This document shows, in pieces, positions 7,540 to 12,655 of a DNA stretch of 12,655 bases; positions within the stretch are counted from its first letter, which is position 1; each line of letters starts with the position of its first letter. The notes under the pieces were generated by a model. The model was not told where the DNA came from. It saw only the letters and a program-made list of their open reading frames with translations, and made no database searches. Both the position numbers and the translations under genes were made by a program. This DNA is from Candidatus Aminicenantota bacterium (GTDB lineage: Bacteria > Acidobacteriota > Aminicenantia > S016-38), in the NCBI GenBank assembly GCA_021161165.1, contig JAGHBF010000143.1:1-12655 (forward strand), in the 5' to 3' direction.

Positions 7540-8637
7540 ATGAGAGAAAAATACCGATGGGTTCTTGACCTGATAATACTGCTTGTTTTCTTGTATCTTT
7601 TCTTTTTTTCTATTGAACTCATAGGAGAAGGTTTTAAATTCCTTGGTAAGGGTTTTGCTGAAAGCCTTTTCAGGGCAACTTCCAACCCCCTTGTAGGACT
7701 GGTTATAGGTATTCTTGCAACTTCCATAGTTCAGAGTTCTTCAACCACCACATCCACAGTTGTAGGAATGGTAGCAGCTGGGGCTCTTAATATAAGAAAT
7801 GCTATTCCCATAATAATGGGAGCTAACATAGGAACCACAGTTACAAATACTATTGTTTCCCTGGCTCATATTACAAGAAAGAACGAATTCAGAAGAGCTT
7901 TTGCAGGAGCTACCATGCATGATTTCTTTAACCTTCTTTCTGTTACAGTCCTTTTACCCATTGAGGCTAAAATTCATTTCCTTGAGAAGGGAGCTCTTTT
8001 GATGACAGATTTATTTGAGGGAATAGGAGGAATGAAGGTTATAAGTCCTATAAAGGCAATAGTAAAGCCTGCAATTCATTTGCTCATGGACTTTTTTACC
8101 TCCCTTCCATTTTCAAAGGGATTAATTTTTGCTGTTGTTGAAATTGTGGCCATAGCCCTTTTGTTCCTTGCACTGAATAGAATGGTAACCACTCTGAAAC
8201 ATCTTTTTCTTGGAAAGATAGAAGGTTTTTTTGATACCTATATTTTTAAAAACACCTTCCAGGCGCTTTTCTGGGGGTTTTTCATAACTGCCATAGTTCA
8301 GTCCAGCTCCATGACCACTTCCCTTCTTGTTCCCCTGATTGCCGGTGGACTTGTTACCCTGGAAGCTGCCTTTCCCTTTACTCTGGGAGCCAATATAGGT
8401 ACGACCTTTACCGCTATAATGGCCTCCTTTGCAACCCATACCCCTGCTGCTATAACTGTTGCATTTACACATTTGCTTTTCAATATATCCGGTACAACCC
8501 TATTCCTTCCCCTCAAGAAACTACCCATTTCCATGGCAAGATTGCTAGCAGAGGTTGCGTATAGAAAAAGAATACTGGCACTTCTATATGTTGTTGTGGT
8601 ATTTTTTGTAATACCCCTGGCTATAATATTCTTATAA
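7540..8637 (+). CDS. Na/Pi cotransporter family protein (NptA/PNaS type)
   Basis: A 365-residue inner-membrane protein of the Na+-dependent phosphate cotransporter family. It shows the diagnostic inverted repeat: QSSSTTTS (65-72) with GANIGTT (94-100) in the first half, and QSSSMTTS (254-261) with GANIGTT (283-289) in the second. These QSSS loops form the substrate and sodium site in SLC34-type transporters. A hydrophobic helix at 8-28 precedes the first repeat. Unlike longer bacterial relatives it has no fused C-terminal PhoU domain; a separate PhoU-domain gene follows 10 bp downstream. The ATG at 7540 has no Shine-Dalgarno and no in-frame start exists upstream before a stop at 7510. Phosphate is the expected but unproven substrate. 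Confidence 0.9.
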   Translation: MREKYRWVLDLIILLVFLYLFFFSIELIGEGFKFLGKGFAESLFRATSNPLVGLVIGILATSIVQSSSTTTSTVVGMVAAGALNIRNAIPIIMGANIGTTVTNTIVSLAHITRKNEFRRAFAGATMHDFFNLLSVTVLLPIEAKIHFLEKGALLMTDLFEGIGGMKVISPIKAIVKPAIHLLMDFFTSLPFSKGLIFAVVEIVAIALLFLALNRMVTTLKHLFLGKIEGFFDTYIFKNTFQALFWGFFITAIVQSSSMTTSLLVPLIAGGLVTLEAAFPFTLGANIGTTFTAIMASFATHTPAAITVAFTHLLFNISGTTLFLPLKKLPISMARLLAEVAYRKRILALLYVVVVFFVIPLAIIFL

Positions 8638-8647
8638 GGAGGAGATC

Positions 8648-9295
8648 ATGTTCAGGAAGCTGATACAGATTTTGAAGAAGGGAGACCTCATGAGCCAGGC
8701 CATAGAGGACTCCTATGAAATGTTCGAAAAGGGAATTTCCCTTTTCGAGAAGGTAGCCCTCAATTTTCTGGGGGAACCCCTGGAGGAAGACTTTGATGTT
8801 TATGCCTCTGATAGAGAACTGAATAAAATGGAGAGAAATATCAGGAGAAAGATACTGGAACATCTTGCAATAAATCCAAAACAGGATATTGTGGGAGCAC
8901 TTGTGCTGACCACCGTTATTGTACATATAGAAAGGCTGGGTGATTACAGCAAAAATGTTTATGAGCTTGCCCAGAAAAATACCCTTAAGCAAGGAAAATA
9001 TTTCGAAAGATCAAAGTGCATAACCCAGAGACTGTTTCCGATATGTGAAAGGGCAATAGAGGTTTACAGAGAATCCCTGGCAGATGAAGCCAAGAACATG
9101 ATAATAGAGCTGGATAAAATAAAGAAGGAGTGCGAGAAGAACATCGATGAAATAATAGAAGAGAAGGACATTTCTGTGAAGGAGGGAATCCTTTATTCCC
9201 TGTTCTTTAGATATTTAAAGAGGGTAACGGCCCATACCATGGACATCCTCACCTCAGTATGGCAGCCATTCCACCTGATTGATTTTTACAAGTGA
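8648..9295 (+). CDS. PhoU-domain protein, partner of the Na/Pi cotransporter
   Basis: A 215-residue all-helical cytosolic protein of the PhoU family. PhoU proteins bind metal and restrain phosphate uptake or signalling. The PhoU motif ERLGD (95-99) carries the metal-ligand E..xD spacing, preceded by DRELNKMERNIRRKILEHL (55-73), a typical first-helix PhoU pattern. Two three-helix repeats are plausible, with the second (about 120-210) less conserved. It starts 10 bp after the cotransporter with a strong AAGGAGG at 8636-8642, five bases before ATG. Many Na/Pi cotransporters have this domain fused at the C-terminus; here it is a separate gene. It ends in a GTGA overlap with trmH. Confidence 0.85.
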   Translation: MFRKLIQILKKGDLMSQAIEDSYEMFEKGISLFEKVALNFLGEPLEEDFDVYASDRELNKMERNIRRKILEHLAINPKQDIVGALVLTTVIVHIERLGDYSKNVYELAQKNTLKQGKYFERSKCITQRLFPICERAIEVYRESLADEAKNMIIELDKIKKECEKNIDEIIEEKDISVKEGILYSLFFRYLKRVTAHTMDILTSVWQPFHLIDFYK

Positions 9296-9849
9296 GAAGG
9301 GGAAGGATAGAAGAAGTTTTAAGAAAGCGCTGGTCAGGACTTGCCCTCGTTGTGGAGGAGGTAAAAAACCCCCACAACATATCAGCGATTTTGAGAACCG
9401 CTGACGCTGCCGGGGTTCAGAATATTTTTATAGTGGACCCCCTGGGTGAGGGCCTTGCGGTAAACGAGACCATATCAACCGGTGCTGAAAAATGGCTGAC
9501 CATAAGGACCTATTATTCTGCCAAACTTTGCTTTAATGACCTTCGGGATATGGGGTACAGAATAGCAGCCACAGCATTAAGGGACGATGCTGTCTCCATC
9601 TATGATTATGATTTCACCCGCAGGGTTGCCATAGTGCTGGGCAATGAGAAGAACGGAGTAAGGAGCAGTACCATAAAGATGTCCGACGATATTATAAAAA
9701 TTCCCATGAGGGGAATGGTCCAGAGCCTGAACGTTTCTGTTTCTGCCGGGATTATTCTCTTTGAGGCAATAAGACAGAGAACTGCCTCCGGCGTTGAGGA
9801 CCCCCTTTCAGAGGAAGAGATAAAAAATCTTATTGAGAGGTTAAAATGA
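9292..9849 (+). CDS. trmH: tRNA (guanosine-2'-O)-methyltransferase TrmH (SpoU/SPOUT)
   Basis: A 185-residue SPOUT methyltransferase that most likely forms Gm18 in the tRNA D-loop using S-adenosylmethionine. Motif 1 is NPHNISAILRTADAAG (26-41), with the catalytic Arg at 35. Motif 2 is VLGNEKNGV (115-123). Motif 3 IPMRGMVQSLNVSVSAG (137-153) builds the trefoil knot that binds the cofactor. The N-terminal RRGRIEEVLRKRWSGLALV matches the TrmH-specific extension rather than the RlmB L30e-like domain, which is absent. It starts at GTG 9292, overlapping the PhoU stop as GTGA, with no Shine-Dalgarno, so reinitiation by the terminating ribosome is likely. It ends with an ATGA overlap with the next gene. 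Confidence 0.9.
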   Translation: MRRGRIEEVLRKRWSGLALVVEEVKNPHNISAILRTADAAGVQNIFIVDPLGEGLAVNETISTGAEKWLTIRTYYSAKLCFNDLRDMGYRIAATALRDDAVSIYDYDFTRRVAIVLGNEKNGVRSSTIKMSDDIIKIPMRGMVQSLNVSVSAGIILFEAIRQRTASGVEDPLSEEEIKNLIERLK

Positions 9850-10688
9850 AGATTTGCGGATTTACTATTATAAGGAACGGGATCATCTTCGATTATCCAT
9901 TTCTGGAGTCAATAAAATCTCTTCTCCCGATAGTTGACAAAATGGTAATAAATTGCGGCAAAGGCAATGATGAGACCCTTGAAGTAATAAAATCCCTCAA
10001 TTCCCCGAAGATAGAGATACTCGAGAGGGAGTGGGATATGAGTATGAGAAAGGGTGGGAGACTTCTTTCTTTTGAGACTAACAGGGCTATGGAGGTTTGC
10101 GAGGGTGATTGGGGGTTTTATCTTCAGGGGGATGAAGTGCTGCATGAGGACGAATATGACCTTATTCTGTTAGAGATGGAAAGGGGGCTGAAGGAAGATG
10201 TTGAGGGAATTTCCTTCAGGTACATACACTTTGAGGCCAGCTACGATTATTACAATCCCTTCCGTTACAGGCGGGAAATAAGGGTTGTGAGGCTCGGAAG
10301 GGACATAATTTCCTGGGGGGATGCAGCGACCTTTCGCCATAAAGATGGGTCAAAATTGAGGGTGCTTAAAACAAAGGCCCACATCTACCATTACGGCTGG
10401 GTTAAAAGTCCGGAGAAGATGCTCCAGAAAAGGAGAGAATTTGAAAAACTCTATCACGATGATTCATACATAGAGAAAAAATACAGGGAGAAGGTGAGGT
10501 ACGAATTCCCCAACCTTCCTGTGCTCAGAAGGTTCAAGGGGACCCATCCCTCTGTGATGAAGGAGAGAATAGAGCGGGCCAACTGGGAACTTCCCATGCC
10601 CAGGTTTCGCGTTCCCGTCTTCCTCCATCCCAGAACCTATTACATACTCCTTCACAAGTGGGGAATCCTGAAAGGCGATTGGTCGTGA
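9846..10688 (+). CDS. Glycosyltransferase, GT-A fold (family 2-like)
   Basis: A 280-residue cytosolic or membrane-associated glycosyltransferase of the GT2-like GT-A type. The N-terminal half shows the nucleotide-sugar fold: MKICGFTIIRNG at 1-12, then a strand-helix pattern to VDKMVINCGKGNDETLEVI (30-48). The acidic metal-binding motif is GDE in YLQGDEVLHE (92-101). The C-terminal part is rich in Arg, Tyr and Trp (for example YHYGWVKSPEKML near 181-193) as in relatives that modify cell-surface glycans. There is no transmembrane segment. The ATG overlaps the trmH stop (ATGA), and it is the last gene of the operon. Donor and acceptor cannot be told; no polysaccharide cluster is present nearby. 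Confidence 0.8.
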   Translation: MKICGFTIIRNGIIFDYPFLESIKSLLPIVDKMVINCGKGNDETLEVIKSLNSPKIEILEREWDMSMRKGGRLLSFETNRAMEVCEGDWGFYLQGDEVLHEDEYDLILLEMERGLKEDVEGISFRYIHFEASYDYYNPFRYRREIRVVRLGRDIISWGDAATFRHKDGSKLRVLKTKAHIYHYGWVKSPEKMLQKRREFEKLYHDDSYIEKKYREKVRYEFPNLPVLRRFKGTHPSVMKERIERANWELPMPRFRVPVFLHPRTYYILLHKWGILKGDWS

Positions 10689-10694
10689 GGAGAT

Positions 10695-10739
10695 GTGCGT
10701 TAATGCGTTAGCGGGTTTATGCGTAGGTGCGTTTGCGGG
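10695..10739. repeat. Degenerate tandem repeat, two 21-bp units with 24-bp period
   Basis: Units 10695-10715 and 10719-10739 share TGCGT..(N)TGCGTT.GCGGG and match at about 16 of 21 positions. They lie just after the glycosyltransferase stop. They are more GC-rich than the flanking non-coding sequence. Confidence 0.55.
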
Positions 10740-10745
10740 AGATAT

Positions 10746-10780
10746 TGGCGCCCCCATTTTTTAGAAGCTGGTCAAACTTA
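10746..10780. repeat. Solitary IS3-like terminal sequence
   Basis: TGGCGCCCCCATTTT (10746-10760) followed by TGGTCAAACTTA (10769-10780) matches, in the same orientation, the left end of the small element at 11705 (TGGCATGCCCCCATTTT then TTGGACAAACTCA). It looks like an orphan insertion-sequence end in front of the Cys-rich protein gene. Confidence 0.4.
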
Positions 10781-10907
10781 ACAAAATTGGAATAGCCGCA
10801 GGATAAAGGAGTTTTCTTCCTGATTTGTGCAGGAGAGAGAATGACGTTGTTACACAGGATTATTGACACGATGCTTTTTTTAACCAAAATATAATTAGGA
10901 GGTGGAG

Positions 10908-11612
10908 ATGAGAAAGATATTCATCTTTTTGCTCTTTCTCCTATTGGTTTTTATTGTCTCCGGAGAAGAGCTTAAATATCCTGAATTTACTCCGGGGTTA
11001 AGGATTCTGGTAAGGGATTCAGTAGAAACTTCCCTAGGGACGCTGAATTCCTATGGCATTTATGTAGATGCAAATCATTACTATATTCTTGTGGAACTTC
11101 GAAATAACGGATTAGTAAAAGCCTCTGCGCTTTTCCGAGTAGGAAAGAACTGGGCTATTAAAGTCGGAAGAAAATCAGCTATACTTCCCATTTCGATAGA
11201 CCTAATTATAAAAAAAGCTCTTTTAATCAGAGCTCCATATATAGTTAATTTGATTAATTCTATAAAAGAAGCATTCGAAATAACTTCTTCCGAGAACGAA
11301 TGGCATAGTGTTTACGCAGACTTATATTTCCTTCTGACCACAAATCATCTGGCCAGGCTCAAGAATACCAACAGTACCACCAGAGACATTAGCAAAATAT
11401 CATGCGATCAATGTGAATCAATAAGAGATGAATGCACCTATTATTGTAGATTAAATCAAGATTATTGCATTCAATCCTGCCAGATAATTTCAGACCCTTC
11501 AGAGCGAAATAAATGTGTTCACGACTGCATAAAGGCATGCGCTGAATGTGTAAACAACTGCCTGCTATATTGGTTGAAATGTAAAGTAAATTGTACTCCT
11601 CCCCCTGAATAA
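10908..11612 (+). CDS. Exported protein with a Cys-rich helical C-terminal domain
   Basis: A 234-residue protein with a signal peptide (MRKIFIFLLFLLLVFIVSG). No lipobox Cys is present, so it is secreted or periplasmic rather than a lipoprotein. Residues about 20-160 have no cysteine and an unrecognised mixed strand/helix composition. The last 64 residues hold 13 cysteines at 166, 169, 176, 180, 187, 191, 203, 207, 211, 214, 218, 225 and 229. Most pairs are CX3C, which puts them on one face of two helices joined by a loop at 192-202. The segment KCVHDCIKACAECVNNC recalls the Cys pattern of DUF326/Csp copper-storage helical bundles; disulfide-stapled helical hairpins are the alternative. ATG at 10908 is chosen because AGGAGG (10897-10902) sits 5 bases upstream; the GTG at 10902 would lie inside that site. 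Monocistronic. Function unknown. Confidence 0.8.
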   Translation: MRKIFIFLLFLLLVFIVSGEELKYPEFTPGLRILVRDSVETSLGTLNSYGIYVDANHYYILVELRNNGLVKASALFRVGKNWAIKVGRKSAILPISIDLIIKKALLIRAPYIVNLINSIKEAFEITSSENEWHSVYADLYFLLTTNHLARLKNTNSTTRDISKISCDQCESIRDECTYYCRLNQDYCIQSCQIISDPSERNKCVHDCIKACAECVNNCLLYWLKCKVNCTPPPE

Positions 11613-11623
11613 TATACTGTTCC

Positions 11624-11639
11624 CCATAAAAAGTTGGCC
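11624..11639 (+). repeat. Left arm of outer inverted repeat
   Basis: CCATAAAAAGTTGGCC is matched at 15 of 16 positions by the reverse complement of 12080-12095 (CCACAAAAAGTTGGCC). It lies 11 bases after the stop of the Cys-rich protein gene. Confidence 0.55.
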
Positions 11640-11704
11640 AAAGAAATAGGTGAGGCTATAGGAGGAGGATTTCCTTTCCATAGTAAAGGGAGCTGCTTAC
11701 ATTC

Positions 11705-11861
11705 TGGCATGCCCCCATTTTGTTGGACAAACTCAATGTTAAAGCTAAGTTGTAAGGGGTCTCTAAATGATCTTTTACATCTTTTCCTATTGTTCTTATC
11801 TGGATTTTGCTATCTTATTAACACCTAAATATGAATTTGTCCAGTTTTTGGGAGCAGGTCA
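11705..11861. mobile_element. 157-bp MITE-like element with IS3-type inverted ends
   Basis: The left end (11705-11735) begins TGGCATGCCCCCATTTT and runs to TTGGACAAACTCA. The right end, read as complement from 11861 to 11832, begins TGACCTGCTCCCAAAAAC and runs to TGGACAAATTCA. The two align over about 30 bp with clear identity at the outer TG.C.TGC.CCC and inner TGGACAAA.TCA blocks, the layout of IS3-family ends. The 96 bp between contain no transposase. No target-site duplication is visible (ATTC on the left, GCTA on the right), so it may be a deletion derivative or an old insertion. Confidence 0.5.
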
Positions 11862-11934
11862 GCTATCTAAGAACTTAGCCCTTTTAGCTTTAAACATAGC
11901 CAGAGCTCTTTCGGAATTCTTGTTTTCGTTTTAT
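11862..11934 (-). pseudogene. Decayed 5' fragment of an IS3-family orfA
   Basis: Read on the complement, ATAAAACGAAAAC is followed by AAGAATTCCGAAAGAGC and TTTAAAG, ending in TAGC at the border of the small element. In one frame this gives EFRK and, after a one-base shift, ALAMFKAKRAKFLDS. This parallels the start of IS3 OrfA proteins (K-R-K..EFKA.VALEALKGEKT.AELAS). The start codon has become ATA and the frame is broken. A purine-rich AAAGGAGG site lies upstream on the same strand (around 11950-11957). The homology is judged by eye and is modest. Confidence 0.35.
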
Positions 11935-12079
11935 AGTGAAGCAGATCTCCCTCCTTTTTAAATGTTTAATCCCCTTTTATCGTAAGCTTATGCATTTACG
12001 GTAAGATTTCAGTTGATCCAAAAACCGCTTAAACAGAAAGACGGAAAAAGTTTAATGAGGAAGAAAAATCTCCCCACAA

Positions 12080-12095
12080 GGCCAACTTTTTGTGG
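12080..12095 (-). repeat. Right arm of outer inverted repeat
   Basis: This is the partner of 11624-11639 (15 of 16 bases on the complement). It also folds locally: CCACAA (12074-12079) can pair with TTGTGG (12090-12095). Confidence 0.55.
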
Positions 12096-12131
12096 TAAAT
12101 TTCTGCTAAAAAAATAAAAGGAGGTGCAAAA

Positions 12132-12501
12132 ATGGAAAAATTTTTCTCGGTTACATGGATCAAAAAGATCTCCCCAGAACTATACAGTACAGAATACGCA
12201 GAAAGGTTTTGAGAAATAAAGCACGGATTTTGTGATCTCAAAAGGACGTATTTTTCATGTGGCGAGGAAGAAGAAATCAAAATAAAAGAGGAAGCTGCAA
12301 AAGCCATCCAAAAAAGAGAAGGAGCTGACGCAGGAGTACATTTGGAAGGATGTAAGATATTTTAGTGAAGATTTTACCTTAGAGAAATGCAATAGAAATT
12401 TTTGGGATTTGTTATTACAATACTGTAAGGAAATTCTCCACATCTCCCGAGACTCCCACCATCCCCAAAGGGGCAGGTTTCCCTGCCCCCTTATCACATA
12501 A
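12132..12501 (+). pseudogene. Small unrecognised gene interrupted by an in-frame UGA and a probable frameshift
   Basis: Translation signals are good: AGGAGG at 12119-12124, 7 bases before ATG 12132. The frame reads 26 codons (MEKFFSVTWIKKISPELYST and on to ERF), then UGA at 12210-12212. It continues open for 50 more codons, rich in Glu and Lys with three Cys, to TAG at 12363-12365. At the A6 run in CCAAAAAAGAG (near 12310) a one-base shift leads into another protein-like frame (KEKELTQEYIWKDVRYFSED and on) that stays open to TAA at 12499-12501, although its end runs through a strong hairpin. I do not recognise the product. Simplest reading: a broken gene. The UGA could be selenocysteine, but no redox motif surrounds it. 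A complete 26-residue peptide is a third option. Confidence 0.4.
12470..12489. terminator. Strong hairpin, probable terminator
   Basis: GGGGCAGG (12470-12477) pairs perfectly with CCTGCCCC (12482-12489) across a TTTC loop, the same loop as in the terminator after clpB. The T-tracts on both sides are poor (CTTATC on +, TTTGGGG on the complement), so it is called with moderate confidence. It lies between the + strand reading frame at 12132 and the - strand frame ending at 12512. Confidence 0.6.
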
Positions 12502-12511
12502 AATTTTAAGC

Positions 12512-12655
12512 TCAGAGAGCTCCATAGAGGCCTGCTAATTTCTTTTCATAGGGTTTATCATGAAAAGGATTTTCGGGCGAAATACGGGAATTTGTACAGC
12601 CTTGGTGGTTTTTATTAATTCCAAAAGCGTAGTGCTTACACTTCATGTTTATCAC
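12512..12655 (-). CDS. Unrecognised reading frame, C-terminal part (start outside window)
   Basis: Forty-seven codons on the complement strand are open from the right edge to TGA at 12512-12514. The product is hydrophilic and rich in Asn, His, Lys and Tyr (for example KHYAFGINKNHQGC and FHDKPYEKKLAGLYGAL), which looks more like a real protein tail than the opposite frame. The hairpin at 12470-12489 lies 22 bases beyond its stop, a suitable position for a terminator. The family is not recognised. It may be partial at its N-terminus, or start at the internal ATG three codons in. Could be spurious. Confidence 0.3.
   Translation of the reverse strand: MINMKCKHYAFGINKNHQGCTNSRISPENPFHDKPYEKKLAGLYGAL

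Larger units (their letters stand above)
11613..12131. other. Gene-free stretch made of mobile-element remnants
   Basis: No intact gene is seen in these 519 bases. The stretch holds two arms of a 16-bp inverted repeat near its ends, a 157-bp element with IS3-type ends, and a decayed orfA fragment on the - strand. Short open frames here (for example 11634-11828 and 11767-11961) lack ribosome sites and cross the inverted ends, so they are taken as noise. Confidence 0.6.

Noticed and set aside
10863..10895. Perfect TTGACA (10863-10868) and perfect TATAAT (10890-10895) upstream of the Cys-rich gene
   Set aside because: The spacer is 21 bp, too long for a sigma70 promoter, and a start 7 bases after TATAAT would remove the Shine-Dalgarno at 10897-10902 from the transcript.
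11767..11961. 64-codon + strand frame in the gene-free stretch
   Set aside because: No Shine-Dalgarno, and it runs through the IS3-type right end and antisense to the orfA remnant.
12029..12497. Two - strand frames opposite the small gene at 12132
   Set aside because: They lack ribosome sites and look like antisense shadows of a Lys/Glu-rich + strand sequence.
12542..12567. 8-bp inverted repeat CTTTTCAT / ATGAAAAG
   Set aside because: It lies inside the likely - strand reading frame, is A/T-rich with a 10-base loop, and has no T-tract; chance is a sufficient explanation.
12560..12655. + strand frame starting ATG AAA AGG and open to the window edge
   Set aside because: No convincing ribosome site, and the opposite strand gives a more protein-like sequence over the same bases.
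1..12655. CRISPR arrays, tRNA and rRNA genes, prophage or known defence genes
   Set aside because: No regular repeat-spacer arrays, cloverleaf sequences, rRNA signatures or recognisable defence proteins were found on either strand.

Overview
The window looks like a chromosomal segment of a low-to-moderate GC, probably anaerobic and possibly thermophilic bacterium. AGA/AGG arginine and ATA isoleucine codons are common in the core genes. The large exported M14 peptidase with an amidotransferase-like tail and the CstA / small protein / ArsA-like ATPase trio recall uncultivated Acidobacteriota-type lineages such as Aminicenantes. That placement is an inference from gene content and is weak.

Layout. 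Positions 2-1357 hold the 3' part of clpB on the + strand, closed by a hairpin terminator that also serves the convergent gene. Positions 1405-3873 (- strand) encode a two-domain exported M14 zinc carboxypeptidase. A 57-bp divergent intergenic region separates it from a LarE-type PP-loop sulfur transferase (3931-4683, +), which has no Shine-Dalgarno and may be leaderless. Positions 4773-10688 form one tight + strand operon of seven genes: CstA-family transporter (TTG start), an 89-residue helical protein, an ArsA/Get3-like ATPase, a Na/Pi cotransporter, a PhoU-domain protein, TrmH and a GT-A-type glycosyltransferase. Four junctions overlap (13, 4, 4 and 4 bp), so translation is probably coupled.

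From about 10690 the character changes to an accessory, mobile-element-scarred region. It contains a degenerate tandem repeat, an IS3-like end, and a gene for an exported protein (10908-11612) with 13 cysteines packed in helical CX3C spacing in its last 64 residues. Then come about 500 bp without an intact gene: a 157-bp element bounded by IS3-type inverted ends, a decayed IS3 orfA fragment on the - strand, and an outer 16-bp inverted repeat pair. A well-initiated short + strand reading frame at 12132 is interrupted by an in-frame UGA and by an apparent frameshift at an A6 run. A strong hairpin follows. A reading frame on the - strand enters from the right edge.

How the genes may work together: CstA, the small protein and the ATPase look like one functional unit, a carbon-starvation transporter with an accessory ATPase. 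The Na/Pi cotransporter and PhoU form a phosphate uptake and control pair. TrmH and the glycosyltransferase appear to be carried along in the same transcript. The most interesting items are the Cys-rich exported protein, the CstA/ATPase module and the nested remnants of mobile elements.
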